From Sclerodactyla briareus (Eukaryota; Echinodermata; Holothuroidea; Dendrochirotida; Sclerodactylidae): a stretch of 64,000 nt of DNA. Below the pieces are notes generated by a model that saw only the letters and a list, made by a program, of their open reading frames with translations, did no database searches and was not told the origin of the DNA. Below are positions 10,734 through 21,719 of the stretch, piece by piece. Numbering within the stretch: the stretch's first letter is position 1; every line of letters begins with the position of its first letter. A program made the position numbers and the translations under genes. The stretch lies in the NCBI GenBank assembly GCA_026419785.1, contig JAODTK010003554.1, forward strand, positions 62,001 through 126,000, read 5' to 3'.

Positions 10734-10890
10734 CTCTGCGATTCTTGATGCAGCTTCGTCCCTCTCCTGTTCGGCGGTCTGTTGCTTCTGAGCGGCCTCT
10801 GCCAGGCTCGCCCTCAGCTTAGCGATCTCCTCCAACTTTTCGTCACGCTCCTTGGTGAGATCCTCTTTGGCTTTCAGCAACTCGTTGACG
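10734..10890 (-). CDS. CFAP58: CFAP58 exon, intact
   Basis: The minus strand, after TTCACAG, gives (S)VNELLKAKEDLTKERDEKLEE then IAKLRASLAEAAQKQQTAEQ then ERDEAASRIAE before GTGGGA. The frame is open throughout and splices in phase on both sides. The vertebrate counterpart is NIRDLLRFKEEVTKERDQLLSEVVKLRESLAQTTEQQQETERSKEEAEHAI. This is one of the best-preserved exons in the window. Confidence 0.95.
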
Positions 10891-11334
10891 CTGTGAATTG
10901 ACACAATCATAAACAAGTGGATGCATGAACTGCTAGTTGTGCGTTTTTTTTGTGATTAGTAGGGGATGCATCGGATAATGGAAGTCCGGCCGGATTTTTC
11001 ATGAATCCGACCGGAACTGGACATTTTTCCATAGCTGTTAGCTGAGTTAGATTGAATTGGATTGAGTGGAATCTGTTCACAGCTGCATTCTCCATTAAAA
11101 CTGGAAGAGCAACTCACAAAAAGCCAGTTAAAAATGTGTCAGGAAGTACAGTTCACAGAAAGTAATAGTGAGTGTGCAAGATAATTTTATTGCTACACTC
11201 TAACTACAACAAGGTGATCACCCCCAGTGTCTCGCCTGGTTGCGCGATCAGTGTTTTCTTCTATTAGTCACCATGCAAACAATTACAAGGCATTCCATGT
11301 GTCGCTTTAAGATTTTGGTATTAGCATTTAACAG

Positions 11335-12110
11335 AAACAGCCTACTAATTAGTGACTAATTTCAAATTCGTAAGGACTGATTATTGACAATGTCTACTGA
11401 AGTAGTACTAAGCTTTGTGGAAATGTGTCTAAATTGGCCTAAATTATGCAAATTAGACACAATACTCAACTTCAGTGACCCATTTCTTATTTTCATCTCA
11501 GGACCAATGGTGGACCACCCTTATATGTTTCATGGAAATCCAACAAACTAAAAAATTTGCATAAATTAGGCAAATTATACACATTGAATAACCCCCCAGT
11601 GACTCTAATCTATGTTAAAACTTTCTGGGACTGAAGGTAGACCATACCCATCAAGCTCCATGAAAATCCAGCAAACTTGAAAAAATTGTGCATTTATTAT
11701 GCAAATTAGACAAATTGAATGACCTCCAGTGACCCTGAATCTATGTTTAAAAGATTCAGAACTAAAGTTAAACCATATCCACCAGGTTCCATGGAAATCC
11801 AACCAACTTTGAGATTTTGCATAAATTATGCAAATTAGACAAATTGAATGACCTCCAGTGAACCCAAATCTCTGTTGGAAAATTCAGGACCAAAGATAAA
11901 CCAATTTACCAATGTTTCCTGAAAATCCAACAAACTTATATTTAACATAAATGTGAATGTCTAATTAGTTCATTTCCTGTACTATGTGCCAAACTAAATC
12001 ATCAAAGCACCTACAGTTCGTCCATAGTCTTGCTACCGAGCATAAACAATAAGTCACATAAAATAGGCTAATCACCCTACCTAATTGGTGACTTTCCTGT
12101 CCAAATCTAA
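11335..12110. repeat. Dispersed repeat (family C), copy 2 with about four internal units
   Basis: About four units of roughly 120-130 bp share TATGCAAATTAGACAAATTG, ATGACCTCCAGTGA and AATCTATGTT. They lie between the start motif CCTACTAATTAGTGACT (near 11340) and the end motif CCTACCTAATTGGTGACT (near 12079). It is non-coding, intronic to CFAP58 and in the same orientation as copy 1 at 6117. Confidence 0.75.
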
Positions 12111-12813
12111 TCACATCGTTTTCACCCAACCCTGATACTACATACAAAATTCCAGAGAAATCCCACAATCGAGGAAGTGTGACACACATACACACACAGC
12201 ACAGTGCACACAATGAGTGATGGCTAAGTCTCTCTCTGAACTTATTCAGATAATTTTATTCATAATAAGGACACATCAGCATACTCATACCTGATAATGT
12301 GTTTGCAAACTGAGAAACGATTTCTGGTTTGGGACATCATGAGGAAGACTGGATATTTGACCTACTGCCCACTATGTGTGGTGCACTACACGAGCATCAC
12401 GGCAGCAAGAACAAGTGAGTGCCTGATAACTGGCAGAATGGTCAGGAAATGAGACATGGAAGCACATCAAAATCCAAGACCAAAGTCCAGCTAGCACTTG
12501 GAGGTCACCCTTGTGGCTCACTTTTGAGACTACGCTGGTAGGGTTCGAGGTAGGAATACAGCGCTCATCAATGTATTTATCAATTAGTTGTTTAAGGCCT
12601 GCAATTCCATTGGAGCAATTTAAATCATTAACCAATGCAACATGGAAATTCTGCTGAATCCTCATTCTTAGTCAAACTCTTTGAACCTTCTGACTGCCCA
12701 GAAAGGAGCCTATGACCATCAAAACCCCTGTAGCACAAAGCCTGTTTGGAGGGCTAATCAAATCCAGCTGTCCCTGTTTTGAGAATTTTCTGCAGTAGTA
12801 ACCTAGTAATTAC
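12110..12813. other. CFAP58 intron, no gene seen
   Basis: Intronic sequence without recognisable coding potential. A short CA-rich patch is at 12181-12215. Confidence 0.5.
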
Positions 12814-12962
12814 CTGTGTTCCTGGCCCATAGAGAGCCCCGCCCCTTGCTCTACCAGCTTGCTGAGGTTGAATATCTCCAGTTTCAGGGACTGGATGGTC
12901 TCCCGCGCTCTCTGTTCCTTCTCCTGTGAAGCATCCACCATCTTCCATGCCTTCTCGATTTC
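12814..12962 (-). CDS. CFAP58: CFAP58 exon, intact
   Basis: The minus strand opens after TAAACAG with EIEKAWKMVDASQEKEQRAR, then ETIQSLKLEIFNLSKLVEQG and AGLSMGQEH + AG, ending at GTAATT. It is near-identical in pattern to vertebrate EIEKAWKMVDSAYDKEQKAKETILALKEEIVNLTKLVEQGSGLSMDQHS, and this exon makes the identification secure. The frame is open and the split Ser codon (AG/C) completes correctly on the next exon. Confidence 0.96.
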
Positions 12963-13309
12963 CTGTTTAGGATTACGGGAGAGCCAAAAAAACTAATTCA
13001 ATGAAAGAAAAAAGTTGTTCCTAAACCACTGGTCAGGCCAGTTAGCATGATTCGTTGATCTGAGTTGGGGGTGGAGCAGGTACAGCTCTTGCCCAACCCC
13101 ACCAAGGAGTTAATTGGGGACCTGTTGAGAAATACTGGGTGCTATATCAATCGCTGTCACTATTCACTCAGCACTTGAAGTATTTTTGCAACTACCTGAT
13201 GAACACCTTAACCCATAGACACTGCATCATACAAATTACAAGCTGTGGCAATCATGGAAATCACAAAAAAAAAAAATTGGTTTGTGAATCTGTGAACTAT
13301 GTATACTTC

Positions 13310-13555
13310 CCATCTTTTCCCTCTTGCACCCCACCCTGTGTCATTGAACATCTGGCAATTTACAACAGTCCCGTTGGCCACCTTATCATTCTTCTCAATT
13401 TGCCAAGATGCCCTCAGAACTAACATATAAGTGGCAAAATGAGAAGGACGATAGGGTGGCCAACCCGGACTGCAGTAAAATTGCCAGATGTTCAATGGTG
13501 GGAGGGGGGGGGGGTGGTGTAGGGAGGGGGAAAGTGGTGGGGTGCAAGTGAAAGA
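13310..13555. repeat. Foldback (inverted repeat) element in CFAP58 intron
   Basis: The left arm (from about 13310, core 13341-13406) contains CATTGAACATCTGGCAATTT, GTTGGCCACC and TTCTCAATTTGCCA. The right arm (13431-13497 and beyond to about 13555) contains the same blocks as reverse complements. Only about 25 nt separate the arms. A T/C-rich and G-rich extra block of about 35 nt (13498-13535) is present only in the right arm. It would fold into a long hairpin in the CFAP58 transcript. It sits within 40-80 bp of the donor of the next exon. Confidence 0.85.
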
Positions 13556-13593
13556 TAGGATAAGGGGACTAAGTGAGAAAGATTTATACCCCC

Positions 13594-13887
13594 CTTCTTC
13601 AGCTGTGCTATGGTCGTCTGGTCCTCTGTTGACAGCTTCAGTGCTGTTGCACTTTAGCTGAATTTGCGACAATTTCGGCATTGAGCTCCCTGCATTTTCT
13701 TCATTAAGCCTCTTTTCGCTGTCGTGAGACTTCTTCAGGGCACGGGGAGCTTCTCGTACTCGTGGCGGACTCTCCAGGCTCTTGTCCCCCATGAGCTCGT
13801 TCAGACTTCCTGGAAATCCTTCTCGAGGGATTCGAAGGCACTGTCCTCCACTGCCGTCCGTGTGCCTCCATCCTCCGTTTTCTTATC
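13594..13887 (-). CDS. CFAP58: CFAP58 exon 2 (N-terminal), several frameshifts
   Basis: CFAP58 is a long coiled-coil protein of motile cilia and sperm flagella, and its loss causes flagellar malformation in mammals. This exon encodes its N-terminal block. After a CTACTTCAG acceptor the minus strand gives DKKTEDGGTRTAVEDSAFES, LEKDFQEV, LNELMGDKSLE, RHEYEKL, RALKKSHDSEKRL, MKKCRELNAEIVANS-AKVQQ and ALKLSTEDQTTIAQLKK. The pieces sit in alternating frames, with about six single-base losses. It matches vertebrate ESAFEEMERDFQGVLHELSGDKSLEKFR...KCRELNAEIVVNSAKV...DQTTIASLKK. The donor reads GGGGGT, probably with a base lost. The initiating exon 1, only a few codons in vertebrates, was not located upstream. 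Confidence 0.93.
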
Positions 13888-15416
13888 CTGAAGTAGGTCA
13901 AAGAAAATGTCAGAATGGTTTTAAAGTCACATAAAAAAATCCTCCATGGAATTTAGGACCCTCTTACCCTCTGCAGTTTTGATGGTTCCTTTGACATTCA
14001 TAATGAGGTATTTTCATTCAAATAGGATTTGGGTCTTGTTAGCGTGCTATCGGCGAACTACCTGCTACACTCAAACTAGATAGGGCTAACTGAAACAAAA
14101 ACAGATTTCTAATGATTATCCAATAAGATAGGGAAAAAAATGAGACCTGAGAAATTGAGTGGAATTCCAGAGAATAATCATAATTTTTTTAATTCTGGAG
14201 CACATTCATTTAGGTGAGCTGGGTTGGTATAATTCAGACTGTTCCTATCCACAAACCGGAAATATGTACGAATGACTAATGTCACCATGCAAAATATCAT
14301 ACTCTGTGGTAATGGGTGGTAAAGTCCGCTGAGCTCTGTAGCAAGGTTAATTCAGGCAGTTCCATGAAACCTTTTGTACCAGTTGGCATAGTAATTGAAC
14401 AATCTCATCAATATTTTGTACCTCGAGGTCACATTAATCTGCACAGTACTAAAAGACTATTCCGGCTAGCCTTTGGAGGTCTACAGTAGTGAAAGTCAGT
14501 GGCGTATGAACATAATTTTGAGCGGTGGGCTGAATCTTGTGATTTTATTCTGCCAAAAAGGGCAGTAATTGCCCTTCGTTGGGACTGGTCAAATCTCACT
14601 TTCCAGGGACCGTCAAGATCCTCCAGTTAGTTCATTCTTGATGACCCAGTTATGGATTTTCTTTTGCCACGTTCATGTTTCTTTTGATGTAAATCTCAAT
14701 GTAAAAAGATTGCCCGAATATCATGAAGGTCTCAATTTCATTGAGTTCACAGGTGAAACCTTCGCACAATATTGTGATATTTATTTAATAAATTACCTTC
14801 ATCGCATCTTTGCTGGAATTCTGTATTTTTGGTCGAAATTTTGATTGATTTCCGCCTAGATATTCTCTCTCGTCTTTTTATATCCATATCAGCTGTCTCA
14901 TTTTGGACCATGGTAAACAGCTTTTGTTCGAATTGCAGGCTGAGAAGGGGGACGAGTGGACCTCCTAGTATGTCAATGTCTCAGACGACTATCCAGGACG
15001 CTATTTGCATATTTTAGTCCTATGCAGAATTACAAATGCATGATAAATGAGAAAAAACAATGCTTCATACCTTAACCACAAATACCGGAAACGGAAGGTG
15101 GTCAATACGCAGATTTTTACAAACAATTTCGCATGTTGTTGTGAATCTAACCCTTGCATAAGTATCTAGTCCCCATGTAAAGCTTAGGTCGTAACTCGTA
15201 AGGAAGTCTCCAGGAGTGCCAACTGGCCACTGGACTCCTAAGCCCTGATGGTAGGCTATAAGGCAAGCATGAACAAATTTAGGAAATTTTGTCTGGTAGG
15301 TCCGCATCCAGAAAACCCTTCAATCAGGACTACCTGCATCCTAATATTTTTTTTTTTTTGTGAAGTTCTGGTTGTCCTTTGGTAATTTTGGGGCATATTG
15401 GACTACCGGACTAACG
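13888..15416. other. No gene identified upstream of CFAP58 exon 2
   Basis: This region should contain CFAP58 intron 1 and possibly its first exon and promoter on the minus strand, but I cannot identify a start exon. AT-rich. The poly-T at 15348-15360 lies about 60 bp before the left end of the Ngaro-type element. Confidence 0.4.
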
Positions 15417-15504
15417 GTAGTTAGGTGAACAAAACGACTGTTGGTCGAAGGTGTTCTATGTGACCTGACATAGGTCAGGTCAATTATTCTGCTCAGTGCT
15501 ACTT
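15417..15504 (+). repeat. Ngaro split direct repeat A1
   Basis: Left terminal repeat, nearly identical to 19683-19769 (A2) with a few single-base differences. It begins GTAGTTAGGTGAACAAAACG, and A2 begins the same way directly after B1. Confidence 0.9.
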
Positions 15505-16480
15505 TCGCTGGCGGATATGGACGCAGAGGTAACGGAAAAAATCAACGAAATTCTTCATAATCTGACTGCTTTAAAAACTTCTATTGCCAAGTTACAAACC
15601 AACGAGTTCAGACGTCATCACGGGTTGAGTGAATTGGAGGAAAAACTGAACAATAATCGAGAGATTGTGACTGATTCCGCGGAGCTTAGGCCCTCACAAA
15701 CAGTGCGTTCGGTACGTAACAATAACAATAACACAGAGGCGTAGGCTGAGCCTAGTCGGTTGCCATTACAAACGACCAATATGGCGACCAAAATGCCAGA
15801 GAACAAGGACAATCGTCCGATATAAACCAAGAGCAAGGAGGACACGTTCATCCTGTGGTGGACGCCCAGGCGGAATTTGCCAGTATCAGAGATGCTTTAG
15901 GCAAAATAAAAGCTGCCCGGCGATTTAGACTGAACGAACAAAAGCAAGGCATAAAACGAGACGACCAACAAACACTACAAGTGTTGTCCAAGTCTGGACG
16001 AGTTGTGAAAACGAATAAAGCTGATGGGAACACTCTCACCAGGGACGATTCTGACCGGAGAAGATTTTCGCATGTTTAATATACAACTGGCACACATTCG
16101 GTACCTGCAGGACGAGTATGCAGCGCTGGTCGTACAAAATAAATTCAACAAGGACACGGCACAATTTTTCCGCTCGTTTCAACAGCATACATCGGGCTTG
16201 AACGAAAGTGCACTGGAGGACCTCAAACTAGCAACGACGTTGTCAACACTGGGGGCAACAGCGAAAATCCAGTGGAGGGAGGCCTCGACGTTGGTGGTTA
16301 CAATCAAGGGTACAACCGGTACAGCTCACGGCGCGGGGGGGCTTTTATGGCTCAAGGCGTGGCTACAGCTCAGGACGAGGTTATCACGGCCACCCCGACG
16401 TCTATCAGCAATACGCGAGCAGAGGGATCCCCCCAACCCGGCCAGGGCCACCCTTCGATCAAAATCAACAGCAAAATAGG
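15496..16480 (+). pseudogene. Ngaro gag-like ORF1, frameshifted
   Basis: The plus strand opens with (LAD)MDAEVTEKINEILHNLTAL and continues TSIAKLQTNEFRRHHGLSEL, a helical N-terminus. After frame changes it reads QAEFASIRDALGKIKAARRF, GIKRDDQQTLQVLSKSGRVV, then FRMFNIQLAHIRYLQDEYAA and LVVQNKFNKDTAQFFRSFQQ. It ends in a Gly/Arg/Gln-rich region near 16300-16480. The position directly after A1 and before the RT fits the first ORF of DIRS-order elements. No zinc knuckle is visible. Function (capsid-like, nucleic-acid binding) is inferred from position only. Confidence 0.65.
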
Positions 16481-16739
16481 TCTGAAGTGGACTGATGTCA
16501 CAGCTATGTGTTTGGAATAAGACTGTGTTTGGACCAATGCGTGTAGGCAATTCACAGTATGAACCAGTGTTTGGGTACTAGCAGGGTTTTGGTATTAGTT
16601 TCAAAATTTACTGCTAGGCTGTTTTATTCGTTTCACTGGTATGTGTATAGGAAAATCGTTTTACTGGCAGTAACTTCAGGCTGCCAATCTCTGTAATTTT
16701 ATTGAGCAGTGGGAGAATATTCAGGCTCCTGATGAGGTT

Positions 16740-17340
16740 ATCCATTGGTTACGAAATGGTATTTCTGTTCCTTTTGTCACTGTCCCGGTTGGTTTTTTCT
16801 ACCCAATAAGGGATTTACCACAGCCCAGCGTAGGTTCATTAGGAAAGAAATTAGTGAGCTGTGAGCACGGGGGCTGTCAGAGAGGTTAGGTACACACCAA
16901 AATGTGTGTCCCCCATTGTTTGTGTCCCTAAAAAGGGTGGCAAATACCGTCTAATTGTGGATTTGCGGCGTGTTAATCAGACCTGTGAAGTACCAAATTT
17001 CAAAAATGAGGATATTAATACTGTTATCGATTATGTGCAACCTCATGATGAGCTTGTACACTGATATAAAGAACGGATACATCATATTCCGGTGACCCGA
17101 AATGATCAAGAGTATCTGGGAATTAGCTTTGAAAATTGTTCTTTGTTTGGCAGGTCTTACCTTTCGGTTTGAGTACTAGCCCTTATTTTTTCTGCAAAAC
17201 TGTTTGTGCTGTTATTCAGTTTTTAAGGACCAAAGGAGTCCCGTGTTACGTCATATGTTGATGACTTCATTCTTCTAGCCCAGACACAGCACATGTCGGG
17301 TCACTTACATCTGTTTTGTCCACACTTAATCGCTAGGATG
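16740..17340 (+). pseudogene. Ngaro reverse transcriptase, frameshifted
   Basis: Near 16795-16860 the sequence gives QPSVGSLGKKLVS-like pieces. At 16861-17064 it reads VREVRYTPKCVSPIVCVPKK then GGKYRLIVDLRRVNQTCEVP, which contains RT blocks 1-2 (LRxVN). At 17253-17270 it encodes YVDDFILL, the catalytic YxDD block. The DIRS/Ngaro RT catalytic aspartates in YVDD are therefore intact, but the frame is broken in several places. Confidence 0.85.
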
Positions 17341-17539
17341 GGTGGATAAACGAGGGGGAAAACATCATCACTATCACCATCGCAAACCAAAAGACCTATA
17401 TAGTGACCCTAAAGAAACAGGCGAGAAGCCAAGCCTAAGGATCCCAAACGAGCGAATACACAAGTTGCGCAAAGACTTACGTCGGGTTCTCAAACAAACA
17501 ATGGTCAATGTCAGAGTGTTAGCACGCGTGCTGGCCAAT

Positions 17540-18130
17540 GTGTGTCAATGGCGAAGGCAGTGGTGCCAGCGAAGTTGATCCTACGCAACACGTACAGGTT
17601 GTTAGCATCGAAGAGCGATTGGAACGACATGCTCCATATCAACCAAGACACCCGCGAAGATTTAGAGTGGTGGCTCCAGGCACTACACACCTGGAACGGG
17701 GCTCACATCCAAACAGGACCAGTGGAGTACCAGGTGGAAACCGACGGCTTCCATGACCGGATGGGGAGCGGTTTGCGAAGGACGTATGGCAGCTGGCTTC
17801 TGGACACAAGCGATGAGCCAGATGCCATCCAACTACCGCGAGATGATGGCAGTGTTGATGGCATTAAAGTCGCTAACCTTCCCGCGAGGCAAACGTGTGC
17901 AGGTGTTGACGGACAATGTAACAAACAGCGCAGCATATATCAACCAGTTAGGCGGACAGCACCAATGCTTACCACAGTTAGGCAAATGCCATCTGTGGGG
18001 GGGGGGGATGGAGACTCACGAGAGAGAGATATCTTTGACCGCAAAATACTTACGGGGTCTATGAACACAACAGCAGACGGCCTATCGCGACTATCCAAGC
18101 ATTACGAGTGGAGGTTGAACAGAAGCCTCT
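17540..18130 (+). pseudogene. Ngaro RNase H domain, frameshifted
   Basis: Across two frames the order is MAKAVVPAKLILRNTYRLLA, DTREDLEWWLQALHTWNGAH, then (shifted) MTGWGAVCEGRMAAGFWTQA, PSNYREMMAVLMALKSLTFP, VQVLTDNVTNSAAYINQLGG, and near 18060 NTTADGLSRLSKHYEW. REMMAV, LTDN and (T)ADGLSR are the RNase H acidic-residue blocks of DIRS-order elements. The region after it (DKMWGPHTIDRFATLENTQ, near 18145-18200) is the usual linker to the recombinase. Confidence 0.85.
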
Positions 18131-18789
18131 TCAGTACTGGGACAAAATGTGGGGACCACACACAATAGACCGCTTCGCAACGCTAGAGAACACGCAATGC
18201 CTATCTACAACAGTCGTTTTGCCGACCCACAGTCCAGTGGAATCGATGCACTAGCACAGCAAGATTGGACCCAAAACACACAAATTGTAAATGCACCATT
18301 AGGAGATCCCAAAGTTCTACAAGTGGTGGAAAAGCAAAAGGGCGTAGCAACAATATTGCCACATGGTGGCCAGTGCAGCCTTGGTTTCAAAAACTACAAC
18401 AAATGGCAAAACCATGCCAATGCGACTACCGAAAAAGGGTCTGACGCAAGGAAACAAGCAAATGCCAGAGGGTTGCAAGAACAGGAAATGGCATTATCTA
18501 TGCCTGGAGGATATGTGGTCAGGTCATTTGAGTGCCAGGCAGTGGGACTCTCGTGCCTTGAGGCAGTTGCCTCTTTGTCTAGCTGCTGCTACTAGGGACT
18601 GTGATAATGCAGCGCGCGCAGGGCGGGGGCACCAGGATTTATGTCAGAGCAGTCAGCTACCCTTCCCCCCAACTGATCAAAATGTGGTGCACATTTTCTA
18701 TGCAGCCTTGGCCGATCGCTCAGCTGCGCCAAGGCTCGCAAAGGCAAGGTTGCTTTGTCGGCCAGGTCTCACATGTATGCTAATCTATG

Positions 18790-19542
18790 TTTAGAGAGAG
18801 CCTTGTTATATTAATGTTTGTGACAGTTACCACATCAAGATGTTGGTTGAGGCATTAGTGAAGTCTGGGACGGCAGTGCCCATGGCGCGGTCAAAGGTCA
18901 TGCCTATAGAACCATTTAGGGAACTTTTTACCAGTTGGCCGCATGATGCCCAACTAGGTATCGCAGAGTTGCGCTAAGGCATTTCGGCTCATGGCAGGTA
19001 GATGTTGCGGCCTTCCGACATTGCACCAAAGGCCGTGCGGTTCAAATGCCATATGGTTCATTTTCTGATTTTGTCTTCTCAACAGACCACATTGTTTTTG
19101 GGGACAAGGAAGCCACAGTGACCTTACATGGGGTGAAAAACGACAGGACCAGAACAGGGTTTTCTGTGATTTTGCAGGGTACAAATGACATCAAGTTGAG
19201 TCCAGTGCAGGCCCTCAAGGATATTGCTGAGAACGAGGATGTGCGAGCAGGTAACAGGACGGTTTTCCTAAGTTTGCTGCCACCTTACAGGGCAATTAAT
19301 GCTGGCCTGTTGCTACAATTTTAAACAAGGCAATCAAGTTGGCTGGCCTTGAAGGTAGGGGTTTCAGTGCAAAATCATTCCGACCCACTGGTGCCACTGC
19401 GGCTATTGAGATGCAGTGTGATCCTGATATTGCCATGAGGCAGGGTAGGTGCAAGACCCGATCAGTTTTTTACGAGCATTATGTTCATTCTAAGCCACCA
19501 CCAGCTCTTGCGCATGATATCTTAGAATTGCATGCTTAGCGG
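18790..19542 (+). pseudogene. Ngaro tyrosine recombinase, frameshifted
   Basis: The N-terminal part near 18840-18960 reads LVEALVKSGTAVPMARSKVM then PFRELFTSWPHDAQLGIAEL. The central part is in pieces (TDHIVFGDKEATVTLHGVKN). The C-terminal part at 19339-19539 reads GLEGRGFSAKSFRPTGATAA, IEMQCDPDIAMRQGRCKTRS and VFYEHYVHSKPP. The SFRPTGA block carries the second catalytic Arg and VFYEHY the nucleophilic Tyr region of the integrase family. These recombinases insert the circular cDNA. Confidence 0.85.
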
Positions 19543-19589
19543 TGTCGCAAGCCTTGGTAGGCTGCTAGCTGGGGTTTTCCTCTCCACTA

Positions 19590-19954
19590 AGGCATGTATT
19601 TCATTAAAGTTTAAAGTTTGTTAAATCTTTTCCACTTTGTCAGTGTGTTTTGTGTAACATAACGTAAGTTTAACAAAAACTGTAGTTAGGTGAACAAAAC
19701 GACTGTTGGTCGAAGGCGTTTATGTGACATGGACATCGGTCAGGTCAATTATTCTGCTCAGTGCTACTTGGTTTAGCTGTGACCTTGATTTACACTTTTG
19801 TATGTTGTAATTATGGCTTTCCTCTGTTGTCCATTCCGTCAGTGCTGTTGCTGAGGGGATAAGGCATGTATTTCATTAAAGTTTAAAGTTTGTTAAATCT
19901 TTTTCACTTTGTCCAGTGTGTTTTGTGTAACATAACGTAAGTTTAACAAAACTG
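19590..19954 (+). repeat. Ngaro 3' repeats B1-A2-B2
   Basis: B1 is 19590-19682, A2 19683-19769 and B2 19861-19954. B1 and B2 are about 95% alike with length changes in T and A runs. A 91-bp spacer (19770-19860) between A2 and B2 is not repeated at the left end. This is the split direct repeat organisation of Ngaro/PAT elements. Confidence 0.9.
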
Positions 19955-21280
19955 CTAAATTTGTTCACTGCCAGGCTAATACACGTACGAGTCGGGAAGT
20001 CACAAAAGTGACAGGGAAATTTTCACCTCATAACTAGTCTTGGGTTAAGACGAAGCTAACTCTTTAACTTTGTTGCAACGATCCAACCCGTTGTGCCCTC
20101 CAGCTATGTTGATATATATCAGTGGTGGGATTTGGTGAATTACAATGGCAATAGCTCGGCTTGGAGAAATGTTTCAAATGATGTCTTATCTTCACAATCT
20201 AAAGAAGCCAATCACACCAGTTTCACGAAGCTGTTTACGTCCCGTGGGTTGCTAATTCAGCTTCTACGAGGAACCTTAATAAACTAACATATATACTAGA
20301 GTTTTATATTTCCCTCCGAATATGTGGGTAATATCTAGAATGGAAAGTAATAATATTGACAAATGGGAACAAAACTTCCATTTCTGTCGGAGAAGTCTGC
20401 AATTCATTCTTGCTATTTTTAATATCTTATTCGCCAAGAATAGGCAACATGAATTGTACAGTATAGGAAATAGACTAGTGAGTTGTGAGAGACAATCAAG
20501 AATGTGAAGTTTTCCAAGCTGCAGCGGAAAGGGCTTCATTTCAGTTAGAAAAATCAGATTCCAATTGGAATTTCTGCCATTTCTATGTGAAGTATAATAC
20601 CAAGAACAAAACATCAGTATTTAAAGGCTATACACTCACAAATAAGTGAAATATCATAATTTTCCTGGCTTGCTCTAGTGATGCTAACACGAAGTGCCCC
20701 TATGAAATGAGTTCCGGACATTGCCTATATATAGCCTATAAAAAACATGTTGTGTGTTGCAACGGTCTAAAGTGACCCAGATGGCCGCTAGTTTGTGGTT
20801 GAACTTCGAAGGAGTTCAGATTTGGTCATGGCTGAAAATTAGAGGCAAATGTTGCATGCATTCTATCAGGGGCATAGCCGGGTTTTTTGCAGGGAGGGGG
20901 GGGGGGCAACGTTGACTGATGGTCCCTATTATTGATTGCCATCCTGGGGAGGGTATAGGGGAAGGGGGTAATCCCCCTCCCTTTTGAATTTTTTGGCATT
21001 GAAGGGCACAGATGCGAATGGTGCAATATTTGCTTCGTGATCAATCTAGTTCCATGTTGCGATTTTTTCCTGATTTTTATTACATCACCCACTCAGCCAC
21101 TCTCTCATGGGAGCACATGCCTGGGAGGCACTTGGCAACATCGAACTGCCGCTTTCAATCACCGGGCCACCCTGTGGTACGAAACAACGCCTGGTCCCTG
21201 AATTCTCATTGAGGTTTTTTAAAAAACCTGAGAGCTAGCGATCGTGATGCTTTTTTATGGACGTATGACCAGACCCCAAG
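19955..21280. other. No gene seen
   Basis: AT-rich flanking DNA to the right of the Ngaro-type element. G-run at 20892-20905. No recognisable coding sequence or ordered repeat. Confidence 0.5.
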
Positions 21281-21289
21281 AACAATGGG

Positions 21290-21600
21290 ATATGTTACTA
21301 GGTTTTATGGGCACGACTTTGGGTTACCTGACTTTGACTTGAGTCTGGTGACCTAAGATTGACCTTTGACCTAACAAAACAATTAGGGTTCCTGTTACTC
21401 ATCATGGGGGACACACATACCACGTATGAGCTTGATCCATCCAAATGGTGGTTGAGTTATGTGTTTAACAAGCCAGGATCACACCCATACATACAAACCA
21501 TACGGACTGACTACATAGATCCTTGACTTTAGTCAGTCCGACTCAAGGGAGTCAACTAGAGAACCAATGGCTTCAGTCAGTAGCTCAAAACCGGACAAAT
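21290..21600 (-). repeat. AGGTCA-rich modular repeat, partial copy
   Basis: In inverted orientation this contains the family unit: AACAATTAGGGTTCCTGTTA, CATACCACGTATGAGCTTGA and a stretch of TGACCT half-sites (on the other strand AGGTCA). Only about one unit is present and the ends of the element are not clear. Confidence 0.55.
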
Positions 21601-21719
21601 TTTCAATATGTAGTGAACAGGTATGATGTGTATTAGTGTGTACATCTGACTTCAGTTATGCTGAACCTTGCGGACACTTCTGAGTGAGCATATGACGATA
21701 CAACTTCAATTGATGAGAT

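Larger units (their letters stand above)
15417..19954 (+). mobile_element. Ngaro-type (DIRS order) tyrosine recombinase retrotransposon, degraded
   Basis: About 4.5 kb with split direct repeats in the order A1 (15417-15504), coding region, B1 (19590-19682), A2 (19683-19769), B2 (19861-19954). A copies share GTTAGGTGAACAAAACGACT and CAATTATTCTGCTCAGTGCT. B copies share GGCATGTATTTCATTAAAGT and TGTGTAACATAACGTAAGTT. The coding part yields gag-like, reverse transcriptase, RNase H and tyrosine recombinase pieces in that order, all broken by frameshifts. A1-B1-A2-B2 repeats are the hallmark of Ngaro and PAT elements, which replicate via a circle and insert by recombination without target duplication. 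No methyltransferase or SGNH hydrolase ORF was seen. Length and completeness suggest a once-autonomous copy. Confidence 0.9.

Noticed and set aside
13208-13792. 194-codon minus-strand frame as an independent gene
   Set aside because: It mixes a shifted frame of CFAP58 exon 2 with read-through into the intron and the foldback.
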